From contig JARKIF010000075.1 in NCBI GenBank assembly GCA_029378245.1, positions 91,768-155,767 of the forward strand: a stretch of DNA of 64,000 nucleotides. Direction: 5' to 3'. The translations under genes and the position numbers were made by a program. The first letter of the stretch is position 1, and each line of letters starts with the position of its first letter. Source of the stretch: Roridomyces roridus (taxonomy: Eukaryota > Basidiomycota > Agaricomycetes > Agaricales > Mycenaceae). Positions 20,906-32,519 of the stretch are shown here, in pieces. The notes under the pieces were generated by a model. That model was given only the letters and a program-made list of their open reading frames with translations, was not told where the DNA came from and ran no database searches.

Positions 20906-21618
20906 ATCTTGTCCGCTTCTCCCATGGTGGCAATGTCTTCACTCCGTCCATCAAGGCCCTCGTTACATTCTCCATCGCTTCTCTGACTGCAAAAATGCTT
21001 CTCAAATGCTGGACCTTCTGTCATACCTAACTTAACCGGCGCTCATCTGTATCATCCCGAGCCTTTGCTTCCACGACCCACTTCAACAGCATCCTTTCCA
21101 CTGATCGTAAGACTTGGGCTAGTATGGGGCCTCCACGAAATCTTGCTCTCAGCGGCTAATCGAACCCCCTCCACCTGGCATCTCGTCTCGATCTATCATC
21201 GTTGATGCAACCAGAAGTTAGACGCTGGTGAGTGGGAAGTAGCCCGAGCTCCCCTTTCTCTTCTCTCAGTCGTTCACTCCGTGAGTATCCATGCATCACT
21301 TGCAGGATTATCGGACGACTTTCGGTGTTCCAAGGGGTTCCGGATGGCACGGCACAATCACTTCTTAGTCTAAGCCAATGCAACAGTGTGCCTATCCACC
21401 CCTCTCCGAGTCGCTATTCTCCGCAGTTCAACGATCCTGCCGTTCAGGGCCCCTCCATCTACGCCACCGTATGCTCGAAAAACAGAGGATGTAAGTAGTG
21501 GCATGAAATAGATTTGAATCTACTGTTTGAACCAGGAACGGATTTTTTTTCTTTTAGACGTGCTGGTCGTCCCGTCCCGTTTGCTTGCCTGCTCAGCGCT
21601 CAGTAATTAATAGTCAGG
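20906..21618. other. no gene recognised
   Basis: Short frames only, with no conserved exon series. The left end probably contains the promoter of the LRAT-like gene. Confidence 0.4.
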
Positions 21619-21619
21619 A

Positions 21620-21738
21620 GGGAGCCAAGCAGCTATCTGTAGCTCCGTCTCTTGGACTCTCGGTTTAGGCTTCGCGATCGAGGTTCGATGGTTCGATTCT
21701 AACCGAAGGTCGTGCAAATTGTCCAGGCTCCCTTTTTG
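21620..21738 (+). ncRNA. candidate Pol III-type structured RNA
   Basis: GGGAGCC at 21620 pairs perfectly with GGCTCCC at about 21726-21732, which is followed at once by TTTTTG, a Pol III-type terminator. Inside, TGTAGCTCCGTC resembles box A and GGTTCGATTCT (21690-21700) resembles box B. CGGTTTAG and CTAACCG can pair around it. The terminal stem sits about 25 bases beyond the T-arm-like loop, so it is not a tRNA. It has no protein frame. This is a hand fold only; promoter boxes, closing stem and terminator in the right order are the support. Confidence 0.35.
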
Positions 21739-21953
21739 TTTCGGTGGTGCGAATTGGGAATCCACTCGGGAGCAGGGAAATGAGATTCATTATACATATA
21801 CACATATCACGCCGACAACAAGTATGAACTTAGGCGTCCCACTGCCAGCGCTCCAACAACTTGAGTAGCTCCTCCACAAGCGTCTGCCCATCCCCAGTCC
21901 GGGGAGATGGCGGCGTAGTACTAGATGTGGGTGCTACATGGGCTGTACATATA

Positions 21954-22166
21954 TCATGGAGACGTGCCGATGAGACCGTGAGGAGGGGGTGAGCCGGGTG
22001 TGGGGTCGTTCGATGCCACCGACGGAGGGCGCGACAAGGCGGGGATCTGGACTGAGATGGGTTCGAGATATTTGGGATGAAGTGAGGGTTCAGACGGAGT
22101 GGGAGCGTTGTCGGCGTTGTACGGACGAGGTCCGGTAGTATTATCGAGAATTTTAGCACGGGGCAT
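21954..22166 (-). CDS. small Pro/Ser-rich protein, 70 aa or 5' exon
   Basis: A TATA box (GTATAAAAG on the minus strand, about 22210-22218) lies some 48 bases before ATG 22166. The 70-codon frame (MPRAKILDNTTGPRPYN ... PTPGSPPPHGLIGTSP) is proline-rich and without hydrophobic segments. A second open stretch just downstream (ending QTLVEELLKLLERWQWDA, stop near 21830) looks protein-like and may be a second exon. The only donor-acceptor pair that preserves frame gives a 34-base intron, which is too short to trust. The family is not recognised. Confidence 0.4.
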   Translation of the reverse strand: MPRAKILDNTTGPRPYNADNAPTPSEPSLHPKYLEPISVQIPALSRPPSVASNDPTPGSPPPHGLIGTSP

Positions 22167-22239
22167 GTTGGGGGATGAAGGCAAGATGAAGGACGACAGG
22201 TTTGCACCTCTTTTATACGACAATACAAGCGCGAAGCCA

Positions 22240-23160
22240 TTGTGTTGGGACCGTCTGTCTGTTTACCCGAGCGCTTTGAAGTCATATGAGACCAGCCATC
22301 AATCACGCCGGGAGAAGGCCAAACAGCATTCATGCAATGCAAGAAAATTCGGGTGCAAGGAGGATCGGAGCCTTGGTCCAATTGTTCAGATCGCCGAGCC
22401 ATTATAGAAGTGACATGTTCACAGATCAGTCAAGAACATTTTGAAGAATCCAGATTTGAATGGCACCAGGGACAACGACTAGGATTGAAATCGAAAGACC
22501 TGACCTGGTGGTGGTAAGAGGCAAGAGAGTTCGGCCATCAAAAATGACGAATTTGTTTAACAACTTCGAAGTTGGAACCGAGCCGATATGCGCACATAGG
22601 GACTAGGTCGATGGCTTGCATTTACCTCCAAATGTGAATCAATTTGAGCTAATATTGAATGCGAGTTTCTTCCGGGTTGCTTCATTGGATACTTGAGCCT
22701 TGGAAACAAGTTCTTATTGAGATTCTGGATTTCGTTGCCAAGGCATGCATTGAACTAGCGGCCCAGCCCGGGTTTCCTGAGTTCCTCCGGAGTCCGCATG
22801 GTGGTAGTAAGACGCTCAAGTGGCGCCCAAGACGCATGGAATGTTTCAACTTTCGACGGCATTGCTGATGCTGCGGAGCACCAAAATAGTCGACAAGTCT
22901 GAATGTTCGGTTGAAGAAATCTATTTCTTTCGCGGCATTTTCAAAGCCGGGGGCTCCAGTGTGAATTTTCGTGGAATTTTCGAGAGTGCGAAGCTGAAGC
23001 CGAGCCGGCAAGATCAACAAAAGTCACGGGATAGCCTTTTTTGCTTCCGTCGTGCTAGGCGCGGGGAGGCTTGCCCGCTTCGTCTGCACCTTTTCCGTTC
23101 CTCCCTTCTCTTTCTTTCTCTCCTTCTTCCCTCCATCCCTGGACCTCGTTTCACGCCACG
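22240..23160. other. no gene recognised; promoter of the GH5 gene at the right
   Basis: I see no coding support before the GH5 start. From about 23080 to 23150 the plus strand is strongly C/T-rich, a common feature just upstream of highly expressed fungal genes, so it is likely core promoter and leader. Confidence 0.4.
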
Positions 23161-26100
23161 ATGATGCAAGAACGCGAGCACGACAACCCATTCGTACCCT
23201 ATACAGACTACACACCGTCCCAGGCCTCCTCTGCCCATTTCGCGTCGTCCTCGCCTTACAATGGCCCATACGCGCCGGGCCCGCTCACTGGCGGGGTTGC
23301 TGCTTCCTTCCACGATGATCCGGTTTATAGATCGTACCCACCTGCGATGTCGCCTTCACCAAACAACTCTGGTGCCCTGCTCGGTGCGGCGGGCCCAGCA
23401 GGCGGGTATGCCTCGGGATATCCGGATCATCGAGCGATTTCGTCTACGGCGGGTGGTGGGCGTGGGGACAGGAGGAAGAGGCTACTCCCGTTTACAGTGC
23501 TGGGCATACTCGTGGTCGTCGTCCTCGCTGTCGTCCTGCCCGTCTACTTTGTCGTCATCAAGCCACACCAAAAGCATTCTTCCAACAACTCGGATGCCAG
23601 TACGAGTGGGGGCTCGAGTACGGGCGCGGGGACCACCACGACTAAAAGCGGTGTCACGACAGGCGGGGATGGGAGTACCGTGACGACGTCCAGCGGCGAG
23701 ACGTTCGTCTACAGCAACAAATTTGGGGGCTATTGGGTCGAGAACCTCGATGACCCGTTTAACGACGATGCTGCGCCGAACGACTGGACGCCGCCGCTCA
23801 ATACGACTTGGGATTGGGGTGTCAATAAAATCTATGGTGTCAATCTGGGAGGATGGTTCGTCCTATTCTCTGCTGAACAGATACTATGTGGTATTAACAT
23901 TTACCTCGTTAATAGGTTTGTCCTCGAGCCTTTCATCACGCCCGCTTTGTTCCAAAAGTACCCCTCCGCGCCGGACGAGTGGACGCTGACGCAGCTCATG
24001 GCGGCCGATGGGACGCTGCAGAGTACGATGGAGAATCATTATGATACTTTCATCGTGAGTGCCCTTGCCTTTTTCTGTTTCCCTGTCATCGCAGCCTGCT
24101 CATACCTACACGCTCCCCACAGACAGAACAAGACATCGCGCAGATCGCGGGTGCGGGCCTCAATTGGGTGCGGGTGCCTATTCCGTTTTGGGCTATCAGG
24201 TGTGTGGTCTCGCGTACGATTCTTCTCTTTCTTCTCGCTCCTCCTGCCCACCCGAGCTGGTGTGCGCTTGGGCCTGGGGATACCCTGCCCTACCCTACCT
24301 TACCCTACTCGCCTCCTCGTCCTGCTGTCCCCACTCCCTGCTCCACGTTTTGCCTCCCTCCCCTCCAATCTTCCTCCTCTGTCTCTTTATATCCCACAAT
24401 AACTGACTCCCTCCCTCCATAGTACATGGTCCGACGTGGGCGTCGCTCCAGACGGAACTGGCGGGGCCACTACGACTACTGTGGCGGAGCCGTTCTTGGA
24501 GGGTGTTGTTTGGAAGTGAGTACTAACCTTTTCGTTTTTTTTCCCTTTCTTTGCTTCTTGATGGTTTCGGCGGGTGGTGCGGACCTCGCGTCGTTGCCCC
24601 ATGGGCTCCCACTCCTGCTGCTGTCGTGTCGTCGGGGCGGGTGGAGGAGCAGGAGGAGGTCTCAAGGGACGGGCTTTGGGTGCGGAGCCCTGGGGCGGCG
24701 TGTCGTCTGGGTTGTGGAGAGCTTGGGCTGTCTGGCGGGACGTGCGAGGTGCAGCCGGAGTGGCTAACCGTCCTCTGCTGCCCGTTTTGGCTGCTGTCGC
24801 TCGGGTGTGTGCGTCTGGCGGTGCACTTGTGGCCTTGCGCCCTTGGGCTACGGTAGTCGGAGAGGTTCCCGCTCCTGCCGGTGTCTGGTCGTCTCCGCTT
24901 GCGAATGTGGCAGTTGGTGTGGCTTGCCAACCCTCTTCTGTTGCCCGTCGCGCTGCTGTGACTCGGGTGCGCAAGACTGGCGATGCGGTTGTGGCCAAGG
25001 GCCGAGGGCTACTGTCACATACCTCCGTGAGCCCAAGTCAATTTTTATTGACACCTGCTCCTGACCGCGGAGTATCGGCGCGCTTTCCCAACGCCTTTGC
25101 TGCCCTCGTTGCTGCTGTCCCTCGCGTGCGCGTTGGGCAAGTAGAGGAATCTTGGCCCATTGTCCCTCGCCACGTCATCACCGTCTGTCGTGTCTAGCGC
25201 GTGTGGAGCTCACCCGATTCTGAGCGGACGCTAATCTTTCTCTCCTCAGATACATCATCCGCATGCTCGGCTGGGCACGCAAGTACGGGCTGCGCGTTAA
25301 CCTCGATCTCCACACTATCCCGGGCTCTCAGAACGGTGACGTTACGTTTCTGTTTCGAGGGCCCGCCGTCTTATACCTTACCAGGCTACAATCACTCTGG
25401 CAAATTCGGGCAGGTCAACTTCCTCAACGGTCAGATGGGCGTCGCGAATGCGCAGCGTGCGCTGGACTACATTCGGACGATCACGGAATTCATCTCGCAG
25501 CCCGAGTGGAAGAACCTCATTCCTGTCTTTGGGATTGTGAATGAGGCGCTGCTACACACCATCGGGCGGCCGCAGTTGACGAGCTTGTGCGTCTCCTTCC
25601 CTCCTGCTCCTGCTCCTCCTGACTCACGGCTCTGCAGCTACCTGGAGGCACACGATATGATTCGCGGGATCACGGGCTACGGCGAGGGAAATGGACCGTA
25701 TATATCGATCCACGACGGCTTTGACGGCGTTCCTAACTGGGTGGGCTTCCTCCAGGGCTCAGACCGCATCATCCTCGACACGCACCCGTACTTTGCGTTT
25801 GACGGGTCGCCAAACGATGCGCCCATTGCTACGGGGACGGACCCAAGCAACGCGGGTGGTATTTGGCCGAAGCAGGCTTGTAATGCCTGGGGGCCGTCCA
25901 TCAATACCAGGTACGTTTTCTCGAGAGTCTTTGGACTTGACTAATGTGACTTTGCAGTCGGACGGCGTTTGGGGTTACGATTGCGGGCGAGTTTAGCAAC
26001 GGGTACAACGACTGCGGGTTGTTCTTGAATGGGATTAGTGCCACGGCGCGGTATGGTGGAGACTGCAGTGTCTGGCAGGATTCGACCAATTGGAATGCGA

Positions 26101-26713
26101 CGGTCAAGGCTGGGCTGATGCAGTTTGCGCTTGCGAGTATGGATGCCATGCAGGATTGGTGCGTCCCCCACCACTCCTTCTCTTTGTGTTGCTGATGGGG
26201 AGCAGGTTCTTCTGGACGTGGAAGATTGGCAATGCGACGAGTGGGATTGTCGAAGCTCCATTATGGTCGTACCAGCTTGGCTTGGAGGGCGGGTGGATGC
26301 CGACTGATCCACGGACTGCGGCGGGGACGTGTGCTCAGCTCGGTGTCGACTCTGCGCCCTTTGACGGTGTGTTCAGCGCGTGGCAGACGGGCGGGGCTGG
26401 TGCGGGGACTATTTCACCCGAGTCAATCTCGAGCTTTGGGCAGTATCCGCCTGCGACGATATCGAATGTGGATGCTGCAGCACTTGGGTTCTTGCCGACG
26501 TATACCGCTACGGCTGGGTTGGTGACGTTGACGTATACCACTCCTCCTGCGAGTGTGACGCCGACGCCGACGCCGACTGTGAGCGTTGGGAATGGGTGGG
26601 TCGACCCGAGTGATACGGCCTCGTTTGTGACTGCTGTGGCGGGGTGCACGTATCCGGATGCGTGGAGTGCGTTGAGTATGCCTCCGCCGACGGCTGTGTG
26701 TACGGGGTCGTGA
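23161..26713 (+). CDS. membrane-anchored exo-1,3-beta-glucanase, GH5_9-like
   Basis: Nine exons (23161-23855, 23916-24054, 24123-24199, 24423-24515, 25250-25335, 25385-25586, 25638-25910, 25958-26158, 26206-26713) give about 755 residues. The N-terminal 110 are Pro/Ser/Gly-rich and cytosolic. RRKRLLPFTVLGILVVVVLAV is a signal anchor (type II), followed by a Ser/Thr-rich stalk. The catalytic domain has GVNLGGWFVLEPF, INWVRVPIPFWAI-like (LNWVRVPIPFWAI), NLDLHTIPGSQNG, FGIVNEAL (acid/base Glu) and VTIAGEFSN (nucleophile Glu), then FFWTWKIG. This order is that of fungal EXG-type enzymes, which trim beta-1,3-glucan of the cell wall. Donor GTTCGT is used for the first intron. The fourth intron is 734 bases, against 47-67 for most others. 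An internal segment is duplicated at 48.9 kb. Confidence 0.92.
24516..25249 (+). other. 734-base intron with degenerate internal repeats
   Basis: The donor GTGAGT follows VVWK and the acceptor CTCCTCAG precedes YIIRMLGWARKYG, so the whole stretch is one intron. Three imperfect copies of a unit around TGCTGCCCGTTTTGGCTGCTG / TGTTGCCCGTCGCGCTGCTG / TGCTGCCCTCGTTGCTGCTG, followed by CTCGGGTGTGTGCG-like words, lie near 24775, 24940 and 25100. That points to growth by local duplication. The antisense strand is open over a long stretch, but it has no homology that I recognise. A shortened copy of this intron is present at 48770-48945. Confidence 0.6.
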
Positions 26714-27247
26714 GGTTCTATTTTTATTTGTTTCGGGATATACATACACGGACACTCGGTTCGCTTTGTTGACTTTGTAATAAGACTATGGGCTGCGGAC
26801 TAGAGCGCATTTCTATACCATTGTAGTGTAAGTATTGTAGCATCCGATAATTACTGGCTGGAGAATGTCTCACCAGAGCTTCCAGCCCGCTTTCGCTGGC
26901 ATGCTGAAAGTTTAAGCGACTGTATTCAAAACTCACCGTGACCGATCTGCCACCGGTGATTCTCACTACAGCCTTGCTGCGGCCATTGCTTACAGCTTCT
27001 GTCGAAATCTGAACAGCCGATGAACAGCTTTCCGAATTTAGCTACTGCTCTCACACTGTCACAGAGAGCCGCTAAAAGCCCTCTTCTCCACCCACCACCA
27101 CCACCACCACGATGAGGCAAGACAGACCCATCGGCTCTGACATCCCGACTCACGAGCACAGTGTTCAAGATGAGGTGCCCCGAGAGCCGTAAGAGATCCA
27201 GAGAAGCACTCAGAACCGGTATCTGACTCGAATATACTGCAGCACCA
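26714..27247. other. intergenic, no gene recognised
   Basis: This includes the 3' region of the GH5 gene and the leader of the ten-exon gene that follows. A (CCA)n-like run lies near 27090-27110. I see no coding frame with support. Confidence 0.4.
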
Positions 27248-29988
27248 TCGGTGCTCTGTTCTCGCACAACAGGGGCTTTGCCATTCAGGGGGGAACCTTC
27301 GCAAACAACTTCACAAACATCAATTACCCGCCTCCAAGCAGACCACCCAGTTCGTAGTACCACACACCATTTTCCTCATTCGACTCACTACACCTTGCAA
27401 GACTTCCGCGAGATTCCGATGGGAGATCTTCTCCTGAATCATGAAATCGCCGGTGCATCGGATTCCAAGTGGATTGTTCGGCGTCATAACCGCAAGCTTC
27501 CGAACTATGTGCGGCGGATGTATTCCGCAGAGATTGTGGGCTTGCAGTCACCGATGACAGCAAGGGTAATTGAGGGACCAGGCGCAGAGGAGGTAAGTAC
27601 ACACCTATTCTCATTCCATCTTTCCGGCGCCAAAAACCTCCTCTCTAGCAATAGGGGAGGTCAGAGTGGAACGAAACGAGTCGATTCTCGCATCGATTCT
27701 GACTTCGGAACTGCTTCGATTCTTTGGACCAAATACTCGGAAACACGAGTTCCGAAGCCAGAATCGAAGCAGAATCGATTCTGAGTTACGAACAGAATCG
27801 ATGTTCCTCCTCCCGAGGAGGAACTACATCCGTTTCGGAACTCAGAATCGAAACTCGATCGAAACTCGGTCAAGAATCGACCGAGTTCCGACATGAGAAT
27901 CGATTCAGAATCGATGATGTTTCCTCCACTCTGACCTCCCCTAATGGAAAAAAGAAATCACTTTGTACTCAAACCTTCGGTAGGAATCAGGATCACTTGC
28001 CACTCTGAACTTTCCGAATTGACCTTGTCTAAGGAATCCATATGTTCTCCAACTGTATGGCATAGGACACAGCGGTGCGGTCCATGCCCTTGTCTTCCAT
28101 GATGGTTTGAATCTTCTTTTATTGCGCTGCAAATTTACAACTATGGCTCATTCTTCAACGGCAGATTTGGTTCCATGGCGCAAGTTCCAGAATCAATATG
28201 TAGATCAATCACATTTCTCTCAGGTGTACTTCTATGCATGTCTGGTGAGGATTTCGAGTGCTTCCCTTTGTCGCCGTTGCCGGATTTCAAACTGCTTTCA
28301 GGAAACTCAGCTCCGAGTAAAGCACTCAGTGTTCCTTCTGTCAACTGCCTAACCTTTTTTTCATTCCAGGGCGGGCGTCAATATATTTCATCCATCGGCG
28401 GTGGAGAGCTGGTGGGTAATACATCCTTGCTTATTTTGAATCTCAATGACATTTGTAGTCTTGGAACAACTACACAGTTTGGATTCGACTCTCCAAAGGG
28501 GTTCTTCACATGGAGCTTGAACCGCCGCAGTCCAGGGCAACTGTGATGGAACTTCTAACTTCTGACCATGCCTCTGACTATGGGTCCTGCTCAATCTCTT
28601 CCTTTCTCACTCCGCCACGGACATCTGTGATCATTGATTCATTGTCACTGGATTTTTACCATGGCATTTGTAACTGGTATCTGGGTTGGTTATACTGGTT
28701 CACAGTTCCAACCAATTTGCCAATTCACCTGGGATCTATCTACCATATTCCAACTGGGCAGCTTGACGTGGCCTTCCAAATTGTGGTCCTTCCAGAAGTT
28801 AAACCCAGCAATTCCGCCTGGTGCTATGAGGATCCCTACGTGAAGGATTATTTGCACAAGTAGGTTCAGTTTTCAAAATTCACCATTCTCTTCACAAGTT
28901 TCACTTAAGGATAGAAGAGGACAAGGATAATGGTATATCAATTTTGGATAATGGTTGGATTCGGTATTGTTACACATGCCTTCCGTCACCGATCACTGAC
29001 TTGCATGATAGTGTGGATTCTGGTGGTGTTTTGGATAGATATTGCCATCAGACACATATTTTGTGGTCAAAGGCAACAGAAGCCTGGCTGGCACAGGTTG
29101 TCCACATTTTTAGTGTCCTTGATATCCATTCAAACCTCCACCAATATGGTACGGTGTTGGTTGAGTTTCAGTCGGGTCTGCATGACTGAAATTTTGTGTA
29201 GTATTCTTTGACACTTTTCGCTGCTTCGTGGACCTGGTGGGCTCACTTGAAAACTTACCCACAGGCTATCTCTTCCTGTGCCCCGAAGAAATGTTCACAG
29301 TTGATCGCAGGGTCCACTACACAATTTCCGACTGTCCTCCATACTGGTCACTGGATCCATTAGGTGCCGCACGGTTGACGTCAGAAGAGGCCAGGGAGTT
29401 GGGTTTTCCGGAGCTATGCCTGGAACTCAAGATAGGGGGGACTCGGTGGAGGGACAAGGATTACGCTGGAATCCAACAATTTCATGCCGCTAAAGGCTAT
29501 AATCCCAATGGGCTGGATGTGGCAAGGGAGCTAGGATATCCAATTGTTGAGTTGGCCTGCACAAAGGAAGAATTACATGCTCACTGTGAGTGAATTCCCC
29601 ATCAACCTGTGTCAATATATACAACGGGAGGGCAGTGCGAACCTTTGGATTAAATGAAGAATCTGATGAAGATCGTTTTGAGGATGCTGATGAATACGAA
29701 GCGGAGGAGGGAGCTTCAACTTGGTCCTGGAGGAGAATGGTGAGGTCCTGGAAGTTTAAGATGGTGAGATTGGTCAGATTTCATCCAGTGATGACTGATT
29801 GTCCATCTGCAGAGGTCGTTTAAAGATCAGTCAACCCGCACCAAGAAGACAAACGCAAAAACCAAAGGTTTCTGGTGGGCACTCTTCAAATCAAAGTCTG
29901 TAAGTCATACCCCGAAGCCTCTCCTGCTCTCTGTTTCTCTGAACCCAAAATCAATCAGCGTCAATCGTCGAGCAATACAACCAGCTGA
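27248..29988 (+). pseudogene. ten-exon agaricomycete family gene with in-frame TGA
   Basis: Exons can be chained: ~27248-27349, 27402-27592, 27984-28244, 28370-28411, 28459-28859, 28915-29148, 29202-29585, 29636-29763, 29813-29899 and 29959-29988. The product starts with an FSHNRGFAIQGGTFANN block, then FREIPMGDLLLNHEIA, RRMYSAEIVGLQSPMTARV, LQLYGIGHSGAVHALVFHDG, YTVWIRLSKGVLHMELEPP and NLPTGYLFLCPEEMF ... WSLDPLGAARLTSEEARELGFP. These blocks recur, in my memory, in a large uncharacterised multigene family of mushrooms. The order of a beta-rich head, a module laid out like a kinase N-lobe and a C-terminal PS(x)LDP-type region gives no certain function. Exon 3 carries an in-frame TGA at 28020-28022, no ATG precedes the first exon in frame, and a MITE fills intron 2, so I call it a probable pseudogene. 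Confidence 0.7.
27654..27941. mobile_element. 288-bp MITE inside intron 2
   Basis: The inverted ends GGGGAGGTCAGAGTGGA and TCCACTCTGACCTCCCC are perfect over 17 bases and are flanked by TA on both sides (27652-27653, 27942-27943). The interior is built almost entirely from variants of GAATCGATTC and CGAACTCGG, partly self-complementary. It has no coding capacity. It lengthens a normal intron from about 100 to 391 bases. Confidence 0.75.
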
Positions 29989-30684
29989 AGCCTGAATTAC
30001 GGCTCACATCCCAGAATGGTATCGGACTTGCCCTTGTTACTGTGAAATATGTAACGAGGTGTCGTAAGCTGCGGGACCGTTTTGATATTTCAGTGGGGGC
30101 ATGTACTTCCTTCGACACTTGATCGACGCCTGTATTTATTTTCGGGATCTGTTATAACTTATTGGAGTTTGCCTAGTACTTAGGCGCATTCTTCCACGAA
30201 GTGCGGAGACATGCGGCGCAGCAGGTCTCCGCAGACGTGTCGATGACGACACGAGCCGCCATAAGTATTCCACATTGAATATTGAGGCGGCGTCGGCTAT
30301 TCAACCGCGGCCTCCAGGCTCCGTGGCCTGGCGGACCAGTCTGAAAGAAATATGCACTGAATATTACGCACTGACATGTACACAGTATCCTGCCACCAGA
30401 GGACAAGTACCTATCTGTGAGACTTGCGTTCCATCGCCGATCGGTTACTTGTTTTTTGTGGGATGCAAAAACCGCAAAAGGGTGAACATTTCGGAATAGT
30501 GAGGCACCTGGTGGTAGAAATAATGCAGGATCGACGGCGAATCACTCCCGGTCCCGTAACGCGCACCGCGGATCAAAGGCTTGGCTGATGCCCCGCGCCC
30601 CGCGCCCCGCATTCGATCGGCGTCTGACGACATGGGGAATTTTGAATTTTAACATGCTGGCCAGTGGACTGTGGCCCTGGTAAG
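29989..30684. other. no gene recognised
   Basis: This is the 3' flank of the ten-exon gene, followed by unassigned sequence. There is a CCCCGCGCCCCGCGCCCCGC run near 30590. I see no coding support. Confidence 0.35.
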
Positions 30685-30930
30685 CGAGTTCCTCGGTGCT
30701 CCAGGCTGGCGCCTTCTTCGGTGCCCTCGGCAGTGCGCCCATCTCGGCCGCCATCGGCCGGCGGTGGACGCTGCGTCATCTTCACCGTCGTCTTCAGCAT
30801 CGGCGCAGCGCTGACCACCGCTGCGAAGGACCCTGGCACCGGGTTGGCTATGATCTATGCCGGTTTTCCGGTGTTGGCATCGGCGCGACAGCACTCGCCA
30901 TTAAGCGTTTTCGGTCACAGAAACTCAGAG
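30685..30930 (+). pseudogene. sugar-transporter (MFS) fragment
   Basis: One frame reads LQAGAFFGALGSAPISAAIGRRWT, the conserved helix 2 and loop 2-3 region of fungal hexose/quinate transporters (GRR motif). The next frame, one base shifted, continues VIFTVVFSIGAALTTAAKDPGTGLAMIYAG and then a third frame gives VGIGATALA. So a single helix 2-4 segment is present with frameshifts, with no start and no remaining helices. It is a dead fragment, perhaps brought in by the same rearrangements that created the duplicated blocks to its right. Confidence 0.65.
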
Positions 30931-31690
30931 TGAACGGCCACTGGACGGCCATCCAACTTGGCAGAATTCAAGGCACCCTCGGAGCGGCATTGACGGATCT
31001 GGATCCGGAGGCGTATTTGACATGTGTGACATCGCCTCTTTCTTCTTTACCACCACCATCGCCTACGGTCGTCATCTCACTGCCTCAAGTCCCAGCTCTC
31101 GAACCCATTCAGCAATACTACTCCGTTTTCGCGTCCACAACCGCACAGAAACGTCGCCATCCTCGGACCTCACGGTCCCGGCACATTGGCCATGTCCTGT
31201 ACGTGCTATCAACCTCGAGCTCTCAGCTTTGGAGTTCTGCAACACTCAGCGTTGGAGAGACTGGATAGGAAAGAGGGGTGCGACGGTGCGTGGTATTCCT
31301 CCCTCATTGAACTTTGGACTTATTTGGTTCGAGTGAACGCGTCGCTGGCCGACCCGGACTTGTCGTACGCTGTGCTCCACGCTGTGACTCGAGGTGTGTT
31401 TCAATCCGGCGCACTTCACATTCTACCAGTCTGTCGTCTCGCCTCAGGCTCATGCGTCATACCACCCGTCTTCCCATCCTACTCGCAAACGCGAGATCTC
31501 ACTTGTACATCCCGCAGGAGTGCTCTTTACGCCCTCTACGCCTCAAACGGTGTGATAGACCCGCAAAATATGGGTTTCTCGTCTTTGTGAACGCGCGTTT
31601 CTTCGCCTACAAGGCTCCCAGCTTGCTCACTCCCGCTCTCCACCGCCTCCCTCTCCGCTATGTGTACCTAGACGCGGCACCGCTCCGGGA
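30931..31690. other. no gene recognised
   Basis: Several overlapping open stretches of 60-160 codons exist, but none carries a motif that I know or a credible intron pattern. I leave the segment unassigned. Confidence 0.35.
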
Positions 31691-31694
31691 GACA

Positions 31695-32297
31695 TGTCAG
31701 GGAGTTACACATGGAGGTGAAGGTAGGAGCAATCTTCTTCGGCAAAGAGGATTACGAGGGAATCCGCCAATTTCATGCTGCCAAAGGCTATGATCCTGAT
31801 GGCTTGGATGTGGCAAGGGAACTGGGATATCCAATCTTTGAGTTGACTTGCACGAGGGAAGAGTTCCATGCCCACTGTGAGTGGATTCTTCATTAACTGA
31901 TATGTAGCTCACATATATAATGGTAGTGCGAGCCGTTGGGTTAGATGAAGAATCTCATGAAGATCGCTTTGAAGATGCCGATGATGAACACAAGGCGGAG
32001 GAGGGAGCTTCAACTTGGTCCTGGAAAAAGATGGTGAAGTCCTGGAAGTCCCGGATGGTGAGATTTCCCGGATTCTATCCAGCACTGATCACAAATTGCT
32101 CATGCTGCAGAGGTCGGGCCAAGATCAGTCCATCCGCATCGAGAAGAAAAGTGCCAAAGGAAAAGGCTTATGGCGAGCACTGCTCAAGTTGAAGTCCGTA
32201 AGTGGTGTCCCGCAGACTTTCTTACCCCTGCTCTCTCTGAACACAACATCAATCAGCGTCAATCGTCGAGCAACCAGACAAGGCAGAAATGAGTGAT
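31695..32297 (+). pseudogene. 3' fragment of the ten-exon family, copy 2
   Basis: This starts abruptly in a sequence equivalent to exon 7 of the 27-30 kb gene (IRQFHAAKGYDPDGLDVARELGYP) and continues through AVGLDEESHEDRFEDADDEHKAEEGASTWSWKKM and the last exons to a stop at about 32297. The exon-intron borders of the larger gene are preserved. The 5' two thirds are missing. It is nearly the same as the fragment at 49.55-50.19 kb, so both derive from one donor. Confidence 0.7.
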
Positions 32298-32519
32298 GGC
32301 TCACATCCCAGACTGCTCTTCATCTATCGGGCTTGCCCTTATTGCCGTGAACTTTGGATTCCTCATGGACGAGTTGCTGTAGTGGGATGGTCTTGATATT
32401 TTGCTTTAGTGAGGGCATGTACTTGCTTTGATGCCTGTATTTAGTTTGGGATCTGTTCAATATTGGAGTTTCTGGACAATTTGGACCATGTCTTAAGCCT
32501 GGACATAACCTACAGGCTA

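Noticed and set aside
24387..24998. Minus-strand 203-codon frame inside the GH5 intron
   Set aside because: Low-complexity Arg/Thr/Ala/Pro composition from GC-rich repeats. No start context or homology.
31186..31793. Overlapping 134-159 codon plus frames as a gene
   Set aside because: Three frames are open over the same DNA, without motifs or splice pattern.
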